A stretch of 55,053 nt of DNA from Desulfobulbaceae bacterium (GCA_012744275.1 JAAYIE010000091.1:1-55053); one strand, 5' to 3'. Positions 8,363 through 16,712 are shown, numbered from the stretch's first letter. The notes: a model not told the origin generated them from the sequence alone. Made by a program: numbers and translations.

Positions 8363-9841
8363 TTATCTTCCTTCTTTGGAGTTCTCTTTCTGCTGGCGCA
8401 GGGCTTCCCTTGAGGTGGCAGTGCTTCCGGTTGCCTGGGCAGCCTGATCTGCACCAGCTGTTCTGAATGGTGCAGCGCCGTGCTGACCTTCTGACCTGGC
8501 GTCTGCTGCGGCCTGGGCCTGGCCTGCAATGGAACCAAAGGACGCGGCTGCCTGCGCGGCTGGATTGGGCCTCTGGCTGAACGGGGCGGCTTGTGCAGTC
8601 CCACCGGCTGCTGCAACATAGGGGTTGCCGCTGAACTGGTTGCGGCTGTAAGGATTGCCCGTGTAGCTGGAATCACTTGCTGACCGGGCAGCGCTGTACA
8701 TATCACCCAGGCTGGAACCCATGCGCCGCAGTTCACCAACAGCGCTTGGCCCCACACCTGCCCGGCGTTCATCCTGCCGGGCTTCCTGGTAACTCCTCCA
8801 TATTTGGTTGGCTGTACCGCCAACCCCGCCTTCCCCTTGCAGGCTGGCAATCTTGGCTGCCCGGCTGACACCGGAGACCACGCCGCCAGCACCGCCCACA
8901 CCCTTGCTGGCAACAGCATAGGTGGCGGCCATCGCGCCCAGGGCAGCACCGGTCGCTGCCCGAAGGCCCACACCGCCGCCTGTATGTGAACCATTGATAA
9001 TGCCTGCAACGGTCTCCGGGATGGTCTGGATAATGACCAGGAGCACCAGAGACGCGGCCAGAAGGACAAAAAGCACTTCGTATGAGATTTTATCAAAATT
9101 ACCCAAATCCTTGATAAAGCTGATCCCAATGCCAAGGATCAGGTTCATGACCAGCACCTTGAACGCCAGGCTGACCACATAGCGCATGACGTTCACGGCA
9201 TATTCTTTCATAAATGAGGCCGCGCCAAAGCCAAGCAGCAGAATAGCAACGTTCATGGCAATGTAGGCCTCGCAGATCACCACCAGTATTCTGGCGCTCA
9301 TGAGCGCCAGGCAACACAGGATTACAGCACCAATAAGCAGATAGGCAATACCATCAACAACAGCAGAAAAACCCCAGGATAAGCTATTGATCTTTTCTAT
9401 AATTGTATTTAATATTGTAAATCCTAAATCTATTGGTGATAGTTCAAGTTCAGCACCACCAACGTTTGAAGAAATGATATCTGTTTTTTCCAGTATATAT
9501 TTTGTCCAGTCATGATAATACTGGATAGCTACATAACAAAATGCAGCAAAAAGAAGCATGATAATAAATTCTTTGATAACATCAGCGATTTCTGCCCTGC
9601 CAAGGGCAGCCTGGACACCAAAGACCACCACTCCAACCAGGAGAAAGAGTTTGAAAATGCCCAGGGCATAGCCTTTCAGCTTGGTGCCGTATTCTGTTGC
9701 CTTTGTCTCAAATTGAGTTTGAATTTGTTTGGCAACGCTTTGCTTTATTTCAGCTGCATTTGTTATGGATGCCGTACACGTAATTCCAATGAAAGAAAAA
9801 ACCAAAAATACAAGGGAGGTTGTTACAATGAATCGTGCCAT
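8363..9841 (-). CDS. trbL: TrbL/VirB6-type polytopic channel protein
   Basis: The start is taken at 9841 (MARFIVTTSL), giving about 492 aa; an upstream frame extends to 9877. It has an N-terminal signal-like helix, about six membrane segments between residues 45 and 290, and a long Gly/Ala/Gln/Ser-rich cytoplasmic tail, the usual TrbL layout. The N-terminal half, roughly 9370-9841, is visibly richer in A and T than the tail and the neighbouring trb genes. The 5' end overlaps by 14 bp an oppositely oriented lipoprotein gene. VirB6-family proteins are known targets of entry-exclusion factors in some conjugative systems (ConG of ICEBs1, TraG of SXT/R391 and F). Confidence 0.9.
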   Translation of the reverse strand: MARFIVTTSLVFLVFSFIGITCTASITNAAEIKQSVAKQIQTQFETKATEYGTKLKGYALGIFKLFLLVGVVVFGVQAALGRAEIADVIKEFIIMLLFAAFCYVAIQYYHDWTKYILEKTDIISSNVGGAELELSPIDLGFTILNTIIEKINSLSWGFSAVVDGIAYLLIGAVILCCLALMSARILVVICEAYIAMNVAILLLGFGAASFMKEYAVNVMRYVVSLAFKVLVMNLILGIGISFIKDLGNFDKISYEVLFVLLAASLVLLVIIQTIPETVAGIINGSHTGGGVGLRAATGAALGAMAATYAVASKGVGGAGGVVSGVSRAAKIASLQGEGGVGGTANQIWRSYQEARQDERRAGVGPSAVGELRRMGSSLGDMYSAARSASDSSYTGNPYSRNQFSGNPYVAAAGGTAQAAPFSQRPNPAAQAAASFGSIAGQAQAAADARSEGQHGAAPFRTAGADQAAQATGSTATSREALRQQKENSKEGR

Positions 9842-10097
9842 TCCTGTTGCCTGTTTCCTTTTCCTGGCGCTTACCATTTCTTCCTGCGATCAGTCTACGT
9901 CAAACAAATCCACACAAACAAACCAGCAATCAAGTAGTACATCATCTACCGTCAATAATTCAAAATCAGATGAAAACCTGGTGCCCCTGGTTACAGAAGA
10001 AGAAAAACGGAGAGCAGAGGAACAACACAAGGAGGCCACCAAAAACGAAATATTGAATAAAGGAGACGATAATTCGGGAAAAATACGTTTATACTAA
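9828..10097 (+). CDS. Inverted small lipoprotein in the TrbK (entry exclusion) position
   Basis: An 89-aa lipoprotein on the plus strand, opposite to every other gene of the element. AGGGAGG lies eight bases before the ATG. The signal peptide ends with ISSC, with Cys20 as the lipid site. Then come a Ser/Thr/Asn/Gln-rich linker and a charged helix (EEKRRAEEQHKEATK). The last residues, GDDNSGKIRLY, are nearly identical to the TrbJ end GDDNSGTIRLY, and the stop codons of the two genes overlap. RP4 trbK, an exclusion lipoprotein, lies exactly between trbJ and trbL, which suggests the same role here. It is AT-rich. Antisense transcription from the trb operon would cross it. Confidence 0.65.
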   Translation: MNRAIPVACFLFLALTISSCDQSTSNKSTQTNQQSSSTSSTVNNSKSDENLVPLVTEEEKRRAEEQHKEATKNEILNKGDDNSGKIRLY

Positions 10098-10176
10098 TAC
10101 AAACGTATAGTTCCTGAGTTATCATCCCCGGAATTAAGGATTTCTGTTTTTGTTGCTTCCTGATGCTGGGCATTGG
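10016..10176. repeat. Imperfect inverted repeat formed by the ends of the lipoprotein gene and trbJ
   Basis: The 3' ends of the plus-strand lipoprotein gene and the minus-strand trbJ gene are similar at DNA and protein level, giving a tail-to-tail inverted repeat of roughly 65-80 bp per arm centred on 10095. The core ATACGTTTATA matches ATACGTTTGTA on the other strand. Identity falls away from the centre. It may also act as a two-way transcription stop. Confidence 0.75.
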
Positions 10177-10876
10177 CCATTTCTTCCTGCTTTTCTGCCT
10201 TCATCTGCTGGGTAATTTCAGATTGTGCCTGGGTAGCCGCCAGTTCCCGGAACTGGCGCATCTCCTGAATCTGGAGCGCTGCCAGCTGGTTGCCTGCCTG
10301 AATTGCTTCCATGTGCCCTTCAGGATCGTTAAGCAGATTTTCCAGGTAATCTCGCAGTTCACCGCTTTCTTCCATATCCTTCAACTGTCGGCCTGAGAGC
10401 TGAAAGGTGGCCATGGTGGCCTCATCAATGGCCTTTGACCATTCCTCGTAGTGTTTCTGGTACTTCTCATTGGCAGCCTTGATCTCATCCCGTGTTGCCC
10501 CTGCCAGGTCGGCAAATTCACTCTGTTCAGGGAAGAGCTCGTTAAATATCTGGGCCAGAAGGTTTTCATCTGCCCGGTAGGTGTTGAGCTGGGCGGTTTT
10601 GTGCGCCAGGTCAAGCAGGGTATCCAAAGGGTTGTTGCGCAGGTCTTCACCCAGTTGTTTCAGATTCTTGATCTGCATTTCAGTCTGCTTGATGGCTTCC
10701 TTGGTCTGACTGACCAGTTCTGCCAGTTCTGCCAGCTGGGTTGCGTATTCCAGGGCTTGTTGCAGGTTGGTACTACAGTTAGCGCAGACAAAGGCATAGG
10801 CGTTGGCAGTGCCAGGCTGCTGACAAATCAGGAATGCGGACAAGGCAGCTATGGAAAACAGTTTTTTTATCTTCAT
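10094..10876 (-). CDS. trbJ: TrbJ/VirB5-like secreted transfer protein
   Basis: The product is 260 aa with a signal peptide cut near GTANAYA. The mature protein is almost all helix and coiled coil (LAELVSQTKEAIKQTEMQIK), as in TrbJ and VirB5, minor components at the pilus tip that help contact the recipient. A CANC pair lies just after the cleavage site. GGGGGA lies six bases before the ATG. The C-terminal EILNSGDDNSGTIRLY is shared with the inverted lipoprotein next door. Confidence 0.88.
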   Translation of the reverse strand: MKIKKLFSIAALSAFLICQQPGTANAYAFVCANCSTNLQQALEYATQLAELAELVSQTKEAIKQTEMQIKNLKQLGEDLRNNPLDTLLDLAHKTAQLNTYRADENLLAQIFNELFPEQSEFADLAGATRDEIKAANEKYQKHYEEWSKAIDEATMATFQLSGRQLKDMEESGELRDYLENLLNDPEGHMEAIQAGNQLAALQIQEMRQFRELAATQAQSEITQQMKAEKQEEMANAQHQEATKTEILNSGDDNSGTIRLY

Positions 10877-10952
10877 GACAGTCCCCCGTTGAGTTTTTCT
10901 TTTTGGCGTATCCTTCAGCCAGGCACTTATGCCCGGCTAGTATTCAAATAGT

Positions 10953-13364
10953 TCAGATTGCCCCGCGTTCCCGCAGCCATAGTTCCTGCCAGCCTTCAGG
11001 GTGCTCTGTCATGAGCGCCCGAATCCTGGCTATGCTGTCCCGATCAGATGCACCGGTAAAGGCCAGGGTTTTTGGGCCCAGCGCCAATTGCACTCGTCTG
11101 CGGCCAGAGGGCTGCACAATGTAGTAGTCCTGCTTGGGCGTCATGGTCTTGGCAATGATTGAAATCTGCCGTTCATTCAATCCGGCCATGCGGTAAAGCT
11201 GGGCAGGCTGCTCTTCTTCAGCTGCATGGTTGGCCAGGAATATCTTGGTTGGGCAGGATTCCACAATAACGTCCATGATGCCTGAGTTGCTGGCATCGGA
11301 AATGCTCTGGGTAGAGAGCACCACTGCGCAGTTTTTACGGCGGTAGGTCTTCAGCCATTCCCGGATCTTGTTTCTGAAGATGGGATGCCCCAGCATGACC
11401 CAGGCCTCATCCAGGATCAAAAGCCCTGGCTGGCCCTTCAGGGCTTTTTCAATGCGGTGGAACAAATATTCCAGTACCGGAATCAGGTTGGATTCACCCA
11501 TTTCCATAAGTGATTCAATCTCGAACACCACAAAGCTGGACAGCTCCAGATTATCAGTCTGCGCATCGAGCAGGTGCCCCAGGGCTCCGCTCTTGGTGTA
11601 GTGCTTGAGCGCCTGTTTCAACTCCTGATCCTGGATCACATGCCAGAAGTCTGTCAGGCTGCGCATGTTTTCCGGGTTGTAGCGCAAGGTATCCAGGGCC
11701 TGATGAATCGCGTTTTTATGCACCGGTAAAACAGTCATCTTTTGCAGTTCAGCCAGGCTGGCTATCCAGTTTGCTGCCCAGGAAAATTCCTCTTCAGATT
11801 CGTCAATGCGCTGAAGCGGAGCAAAGGAGAGCGCACCCCGGCCTATGTCGTGATGGTCGCCGCCTGCGCCACTGGCCAATGCAAACATGGACAGGCCCTT
11901 GTCAAAGACAAAGATGGATGCTTGGGGATATGTTCTGAACTGCGCCACAATCAGGGCCAACAGCGTACTTTTGCCGCTGCCAGTGGGGCCAAGAATCACT
12001 GTATGGCCCAAATCGCCCTCGTGCAGGTTTAGTCGGTAGGGGGTGCTGCCATCTGTGGTCAGCACTGCCAGGCTGCGGGAATGCTCCGGGTAGAAGGGGC
12101 AGGGATTATACGCATGGCCTGTCCAGGCGCTGGAGAGTGGCAGAAAATCTGCCAGGTTCATGGTATTGACCAGGGGTCTGCGCACATCTGCCCAGCCATT
12201 GCCCGGGTGCGTACCCAGCCAGGCTTCAAGAGTGTTTATGGTCTCGATCCGGCCTGCAAAGCCCAGGGACATGAACAGACGCCGCACTTCCCTGGACATT
12301 TCCGCAAGTAACCTCTGATCTCCATCCATGAGCACCACGCAGGCCGTAAGAAAACCAGCGCCCACCGCACCTGATCTGACCTCAGCTTCGGCCTGTTCCG
12401 CATCTTCGTGCATATTGGCTGCATCCCGGTTGATGCGCGGGTTCTTCTTGCTGGTGAGCTGGTCAATCACCCTGGTCATGGACTGCTGCCAGCCCTTGCG
12501 GTACTTGTTGATTTCCTTGACCGCATCCCACTGATCGAGAAAAAGATAACGGATGCAGAAACGGTACGGCAGGGACAGGCTGTCCAGCCTGGAGAGCATG
12601 GCTGGCCAGGACTCCAGGGGAAAACCGCCCAGGCCGACTACGCTGATATAGTTGTCACCCAAAACCGGGGAGGTGCCGTCCAGGGTCAGATCACCTGCGC
12701 CCAGTACCGCATCCAGGTACATCGGTACCGGTGGTACCCTGATCAGCTGATTCTCTCCGGTCAGGCAGAGTTGCAGGTGACTGAGCAGGTCTGATACTGT
12801 AATGCGCTCATCACCATTCATGGATGGGCGCTCTTGCAGGCGCTCCATCTTCAGCACCGAAGCCAGGGTGTCTTCAACCTGGTGCAGCATGAGCTGAAAG
12901 TATTCCAGGGTCTCGTCAAAAATGTTGGTTTCCTGGTTGTTCTGCGCCTGCCGGGCCAGCTTTGCTGCCTGGAAATTCGGTTTGTAGCTCAGACAAAGCA
13001 CGGTGGTGGTGGAATAGCACCAGTCTGCGCCAAAAAAAGCCCGGCGCTCATCATCAATCATCTGGGTGATTGCATCAGGGAAACGGCTGGACTCTTCCGG
13101 CGGATAGGCCCGGCTGTATTCCCTGTTTGCATTCATGTGCAGCATCCAGCCCGTACCCAGTTGGCGCAGGGCATCATTGGCCTTGCCGCTGATCCAGGCC
13201 ATTTCATCAAAGGTGGAACTGGCCGTGTCCTGGCCGCGCACTGTCCAGGCAGCAAGCAGACTGCCGTCCTTGTTCAGCACCACGCCTGGCGCAACCAGGG
13301 CTGCCCAGTGGAGCAGATCTGGCAGACCCTGTGCCTTTGGCCTGTAGTCCGCAAGTCGAATCAC
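10953..13364 (-). CDS. trbE: TrbE/VirB4-type transfer ATPase
   Basis: The start is set at the GTG at 13364, overlapping the trbD stop (GTGA), with AGGA seven bases upstream; an in-frame TTG at 13388 is less likely. The product is about 803 aa and begins RLADYRPKAQGLPDLLHWAA, the usual TrbE opening. Walker A, GPTGSGKST, lies near residue 460, and Walker B is LLILDEAWVML. VirB4-family ATPases power pilus assembly and substrate transfer at the inner membrane. Confidence 0.95.
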   Translation of the reverse strand: MIRLADYRPKAQGLPDLLHWAALVAPGVVLNKDGSLLAAWTVRGQDTASSTFDEMAWISGKANDALRQLGTGWMLHMNANREYSRAYPPEESSRFPDAITQMIDDERRAFFGADWCYSTTTVLCLSYKPNFQAAKLARQAQNNQETNIFDETLEYFQLMLHQVEDTLASVLKMERLQERPSMNGDERITVSDLLSHLQLCLTGENQLIRVPPVPMYLDAVLGAGDLTLDGTSPVLGDNYISVVGLGGFPLESWPAMLSRLDSLSLPYRFCIRYLFLDQWDAVKEINKYRKGWQQSMTRVIDQLTSKKNPRINRDAANMHEDAEQAEAEVRSGAVGAGFLTACVVLMDGDQRLLAEMSREVRRLFMSLGFAGRIETINTLEAWLGTHPGNGWADVRRPLVNTMNLADFLPLSSAWTGHAYNPCPFYPEHSRSLAVLTTDGSTPYRLNLHEGDLGHTVILGPTGSGKSTLLALIVAQFRTYPQASIFVFDKGLSMFALASGAGGDHHDIGRGALSFAPLQRIDESEEEFSWAANWIASLAELQKMTVLPVHKNAIHQALDTLRYNPENMRSLTDFWHVIQDQELKQALKHYTKSGALGHLLDAQTDNLELSSFVVFEIESLMEMGESNLIPVLEYLFHRIEKALKGQPGLLILDEAWVMLGHPIFRNKIREWLKTYRRKNCAVVLSTQSISDASNSGIMDVIVESCPTKIFLANHAAEEEQPAQLYRMAGLNERQISIIAKTMTPKQDYYIVQPSGRRRVQLALGPKTLAFTGASDRDSIARIRALMTEHPEGWQELWLRERGAI

Positions 13365-13669
13365 TTTCTGTATCCTTCCCTTGCCCAAAAGGGGCTGCGT
13401 GCCCGGTAAAAATTTTTATAGCCCATGTGCCTGCGCCATACCCTGGTCATGTCCGGGTCTGCCTTGGCCATCCTGCGGAACACAAAGACCACGCCAAAGT
13501 AGAAAGCCAGGGCTATGAAAACCGTAACAAAGGCTGCCTGTACTGCACCGACAATGCCGGTAATAATCGCCATGAGCGCCGCGCACATGACCGGTTCACG
13601 TTCACCGCCCATGACCAGCTCTGGCCGGTGCAGGCTCTGCCGGATCGGGATTGACCTGGGTTCATCCAT
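13361..13669 (-). CDS. trbD: TrbD/VirB3-like inner-membrane protein
   Basis: A 102-aa protein with PIRQSLHRPELVMGGERE at the start, the conserved TrbD/VirB3 opening, two adjacent membrane segments near 28-65, and a basic C-terminus containing KADPDMTRVWRRH. VirB3 proteins work closely with the VirB4 ATPase, and in some systems the two are fused. TGATG joins it to trbC upstream and GTGA to trbE downstream. Confidence 0.92.
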   Translation of the reverse strand: MDEPRSIPIRQSLHRPELVMGGEREPVMCAALMAIITGIVGAVQAAFVTVFIALAFYFGVVFVFRRMAKADPDMTRVWRRHMGYKNFYRARSPFWAREGYRK

Positions 13670-14001
13670 CAGATCACCGCGCCGCTAAAGCTGAACATGG
13701 CTGTTACGATGGTGGAGGCAAAGGCGATAAAGCAGATGCCGAATACCACCTGGAGTAACATCTTGAAGCCCTCGCCCATGTCCTGGCGGTTAAAGATGAA
13801 GACCACGCCACAGACCGCCATACCTGCCACGGAAATAAGCTGGCCCCATTTGCCGGTAATGGTGTTCACCACCTTTTCAAACGGCCCGGCAAACTCATCC
13901 AGGCCACCAGAGGCCAATGCTTGTTCCGGCACCAGGACTGCTGCTGCCAGCATCACGATTGCCAGGCTCAGCCACACAAAATGTTGTTCTGTCTTCTTCA
14001 T
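13669..14001 (-). CDS. trbC: TrbC/VirB2-like pilin precursor
   Basis: The start at 14001 (MKKTEQ) has GGAGG ten bases upstream and overlaps the trbB stop (ATGA). The 110-aa precursor has a long signal peptide cut near QALASGG, then a short loop and two membrane helices. This fits the pilin that RP4 TraF cyclises. The peptidase TraF in the same module is its likely processing enzyme. Confidence 0.9.
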   Translation of the reverse strand: MKKTEQHFVWLSLAIVMLAAAVLVPEQALASGGLDEFAGPFEKVVNTITGKWGQLISVAGMAVCGVVFIFNRQDMGEGFKMLLQVVFGICFIAFASTIVTAMFSFSGAVI

Positions 14002-14966
14002 GCTGCCAATTCCTCCACACTGTAGATGGGTTGGGTGAGATAACACTGTTCTGCAAAATTGCAGCCGCCCACGCGCAAGACCTCGGCTATGCGACGGCCC
14101 ACGCCAGGCGCTCGTTCTATATGCACCACCAGATCAACTGCATGCCCGATGAGCCGCTGCTTGGGGGCCTGGGTTGCTTCAGCTATCAGTTCTTCCAGCC
14201 GGTACAACCCTTCCTCTGCACTGTTGGCATGGACGGTGGCGATACCGCCGGGATGCCCCGTGTTCCAGGCTTTCAACAGTGCCAGGGCTGCACCATCGCG
14301 CACTTCACCAATCAAAATACGATCCGGCCGCATACGCATGGTCATGCGCAGGAGCCTGGTCATATCCACGCTGTCTGAAGTTCTGAAAAACTGGCTGTTT
14401 TCTGAAAGGGATTGCAATTCCATGGTGTCTTCCAGGATCACCAGCCGGTCATTGGGACACAGTTCAGACAGGGCACGAATCAGGGCATTGACAAAGGTGG
14501 TCTTGCCGCTGCCTGTGCCGCCCACCACCAGGAAATTCTTTTTGGTCAGCAGGCCATCATGAAACGCATCAATCAGAAAGGAGGGCATGATTCCGGCTTC
14601 GGCATAGCTTGCCAGCTCAAAAACCTTGCTGGCCTTCTTGCGGATAGCAAAGCTGGGTGCGGTACAGATAGGCGGCAGGGTGCCTTCAAAGCGCGATCCA
14701 TCAAGCGGCAGTTCGCCTTCAACAATGGGGTTTTGGGCTGTCACCACGGTTTCAAGGGCGCTGGCCACCAGCGAAATAACCAGGCGGCCCTGGGCAGCAG
14801 ACATTGCGCCAACTATTTCCATGTCATGGCCCAGCCGCTCCATCCACAGGCTGCCATCTGAATTGAGGATGATTTCAATTACATCCGGATCATGCAGCCC
14901 GGCCATTACCACCGGGCCAAGATTGTACTCCAGGTTGGCGAGCAGCCGGGAATCAGCTTGCATCAT
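13998..14966 (-). CDS. trbB: TrbB/VirB11-type secretion ATPase
   Basis: The start is the first ATG of ATGATG at 14966, preceded by AAGGTG and overlapping the stop of the small upstream gene. The product is 322 aa, close to the 320 aa of RP4 TrbB. Walker A, GGTGSGKTT, is near residue 150, the Asp box is RLVILEDTMELQ, and GEVRDGAAL is the conserved His/Asp region of this family. VirB11 ATPases form hexamers on the cytoplasmic side and switch the machine between pilus building and DNA transfer. Confidence 0.94.
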   Translation of the reverse strand: MMQADSRLLANLEYNLGPVVMAGLHDPDVIEIILNSDGSLWMERLGHDMEIVGAMSAAQGRLVISLVASALETVVTAQNPIVEGELPLDGSRFEGTLPPICTAPSFAIRKKASKVFELASYAEAGIMPSFLIDAFHDGLLTKKNFLVVGGTGSGKTTFVNALIRALSELCPNDRLVILEDTMELQSLSENSQFFRTSDSVDMTRLLRMTMRMRPDRILIGEVRDGAALALLKAWNTGHPGGIATVHANSAEEGLYRLEELIAEATQAPKQRLIGHAVDLVVHIERAPGVGRRIAEVLRVGGCNFAEQCYLTQPIYSVEELAA

Positions 14967-15139
14967 TTCACCTTTGGTACATGGTAGAGAGTGCTGCCGT
15001 TCCAGCGGTGCAGCGCCCCGCAGGCACAAGGGAGAGTGGATTTTTTCTCAACCAGCAGTTTACGGCTGCACCAGGGACAAATGACAGAGACACGCGGTTT
15101 ACGCTGGCGACAGGGCCTGGTGATAATCTCAAGAGCCAT
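14963..15139 (-). CDS. Small zinc-ribbon protein between traM and trbB
   Basis: A 58-aa basic protein with CPWC and, 16 residues on, CAC, the layout of a small zinc ribbon, ending HRWNGSTLYHVPKVK. It starts at 15139, three bases after the traM-like stop, with a GGGGG run upstream, and its TGA overlaps the ATGATG of trbB. This makes translational coupling to trbB likely. I do not recognise a named family. A nucleic-acid or metal-binding helper is a guess from the cysteines and positive charge. Confidence 0.65.
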   Translation of the reverse strand: MALEIITRPCRQRKPRVSVICPWCSRKLLVEKKSTLPCACGALHRWNGSTLYHVPKVK

Positions 15140-15142
15140 GCT

Positions 15143-15619
15143 TCAACCCCCCAAAAGAAACAGCGCCACAAACACGCCAACATTCACCAGGGCACTGATG
15201 GTGGTGATTGCTGCCAGCCAGAACATGCTTGTTGTATGCTTTTGCAGGGCAAATTCATGCTGCCGCATGGCCTCTTGCTGGCCTGAAAAAGCAGTGTGCA
15301 GGGATTGCACAGCCTCAGAAGCCAGGGTGTTGCCCAGGGCATCAAGCGTCTGTTGCACTGACTGGACAAAATTGTCTGTTTTGTCAGACATGACCTGGGC
15401 AAGTGCCCCTTTGTGGCGCTCCTGCAAGGCGTGCTGTTGGCTCAAAAAGACATTGCACAGGGGCACCATCATCATGATTGGATCGTCTACCCTGACAATG
15501 GTCTCACTTTTCTTGCTCAACTCCTCTGCAATTTCCTCATAGCCAAGGCCAATTCCATCGGGCAGCGCTGGCATGGCAGGAGGGGTCTGAGCTGTTTTGC
15601 CTTCGTCTTCAGCGCTCAT
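15143..15619 (-). CDS. traM: TraM-like membrane-anchored transfer protein
   Basis: A 158-aa protein with an acidic, proline-rich N-terminus, a helical middle containing DDPIMMMVPLCNVFL, a coiled segment, and a C-terminal membrane helix (about 133-155). RP4 TraM is a small protein of similar size encoded beside TraL and TraK. Here the gene follows traL and the Rha-family gene and overlaps the latter's stop (ATGA). The function of TraM in IncP transfer is poorly defined. The name rests on layout and order. Confidence 0.65.
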   Translation of the reverse strand: MSAEDEGKTAQTPPAMPALPDGIGLGYEEIAEELSKKSETIVRVDDPIMMMVPLCNVFLSQQHALQERHKGALAQVMSDKTDNFVQSVQQTLDALGNTLASEAVQSLHTAFSGQQEAMRQHEFALQKHTTSMFWLAAITTISALVNVGVFVALFLLGG

Positions 15620-16542
15620 GACTGTTCCTCACCGTCATCCACCTGGGGTGGTGGTTCTTCTGATTTGCAATGTTTGCCGTCTGCCTTTTGCGCACGACGC
15701 TTGATCTCGTTAATGGTCAGGGTTTGCACCAGGTGCTGATGCAGCATGTTGTAGGCAATGCCTGCGATTCGTTTCGCCTCGCCGCTGGAAGCAGCCACAA
15801 TGGTTTCAATGCTGACCCCGTACTCTTCCTGCAAGAGGTCATAGATGTCCCTGTCCCGCGAATACCTGAACTGGGCGCAGGCTTCCACCAGGCATTTGAT
15901 GGTGTTGATCTGTTCCTCAGTGGCAGGCTGCGTGTCCTTGTTGGAATGGACAATCACCCGCTCAAGAAAGTCGGACATCTCGCTGAACTGATGTCGGGAC
16001 AGGTCAAGATCATCAAGTCTGCGCAGCCTGCCAACGGCGCAGACCGCAGACTCCGCCGCTGCAAGCGGCATCTCTTCAAGCATGGCCCAGTATGCAGCCT
16101 GTGCCCGCAGCAGGTTCAGGCCCCGCTGGTTACGCACAGTATCCGCCTCCCTGGGAGGTGTTGGACAGATTTGTTCCAGCGCCTGCGTCAGCCCGCCGAT
16201 CCAGATTTTTTGTTGAAGCAGCTCCGCTTCCATAGCATTGAAGGCCGCTATGTAGGCTTCTTTCCAGATGGCTGCCTTTGCGCCGGTAAATCCCATGCAA
16301 AGGAAGCTGAACCCGTCGCGGGTCATTTCGTAGTAGGGAAACTCTTGTCCTCTGTAGGTAAATTTAAGTTGCGCAAAATTGCGCACCTTAAATTCCTGGG
16401 AACAGTCAAGCAGATCAATTGCACGAATAACATCCCTATGCTGTTTGCCGAACTTCTTGGCAATGTCTCTGGATGAAGCTGTCACTTTCCCGTCTTGTAC
16501 GGTGAGGGCCAGATCGGAAGTAGTTGGCTTTTGATTACTCAT
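15616..16542 (-). CDS. Rha-family regulatory protein inside the conjugation operon
   Basis: The start at 16542 (MSNQKPTTSD) follows CAGGAGC. The 308-aa product carries a Rha domain at about 10-110: VTASSRDIAKKFGKQHRDV, then FKVRNFAQ, YYEMTRDGFSFLCMGFTG and AFNAMEAEL. Rha proteins are phage and prophage proteins linked to infection control in IHF-lacking hosts. The C-terminal two thirds are helical and unrecognised, ending in an acidic tail. A Rha protein between traL and traM is not part of the RP4 plan, so it may be an operon-borne regulator taken from a phage. Confidence 0.8.
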   Translation of the reverse strand: MSNQKPTTSDLALTVQDGKVTASSRDIAKKFGKQHRDVIRAIDLLDCSQEFKVRNFAQLKFTYRGQEFPYYEMTRDGFSFLCMGFTGAKAAIWKEAYIAAFNAMEAELLQQKIWIGGLTQALEQICPTPPREADTVRNQRGLNLLRAQAAYWAMLEEMPLAAAESAVCAVGRLRRLDDLDLSRHQFSEMSDFLERVIVHSNKDTQPATEEQINTIKCLVEACAQFRYSRDRDIYDLLQEEYGVSIETIVAASSGEAKRIAGIAYNMLHQHLVQTLTINEIKRRAQKADGKHCKSEEPPPQVDDGEEQS

Positions 16543-16678
16543 GGTATGCTCCTGCAAGGCCGTCACAGGTTATGAACCGGTACCCCGCGCCAAAAATGGC
16601 GAGGGGCTGTATTTCGATCTCCTCATTTTTGAGGTGAGTGAGCTCTTCTGGTACTTCAATCGCCTCGATAATTTTCAA
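16535..16678 (-). CDS. Possible 47-aa protein between traL and the Rha gene
   Basis: A short open frame with a TTG start, reading MKIIEAIEVPEEL and ending GLAGAYHE. It fills most of the 170-bp traL-rha gap and overlaps the rha start by 8 bp, as other junctions in this operon do. The upstream GGGA is weak and an in-frame TGA lies two codons before the TTG. No domain is recognised. It may be real, or part of a leader for rha. Confidence 0.35.
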   Translation of the reverse strand: MKIIEAIEVPEELTHLKNEEIEIQPLAIFGAGYRFITCDGLAGAYHE

Positions 16679-16712
16679 AATTCACATCCCAAAAAAAGAA
16701 AAATCAGCAGGT

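Noticed and set aside
8326-9135. 269-codon minus-strand frame overlapping trbL
   Set aside because: It is a shadow of the Gly/Ala-rich TrbL tail in another frame, Arg/Pro-rich and without motifs.
14968-15183. 71-codon frame between traM and trbB
   Set aside because: The true gene here is the 58-aa zinc-ribbon frame at 14963-15139, which has the ribosome site and the stop/start overlaps.
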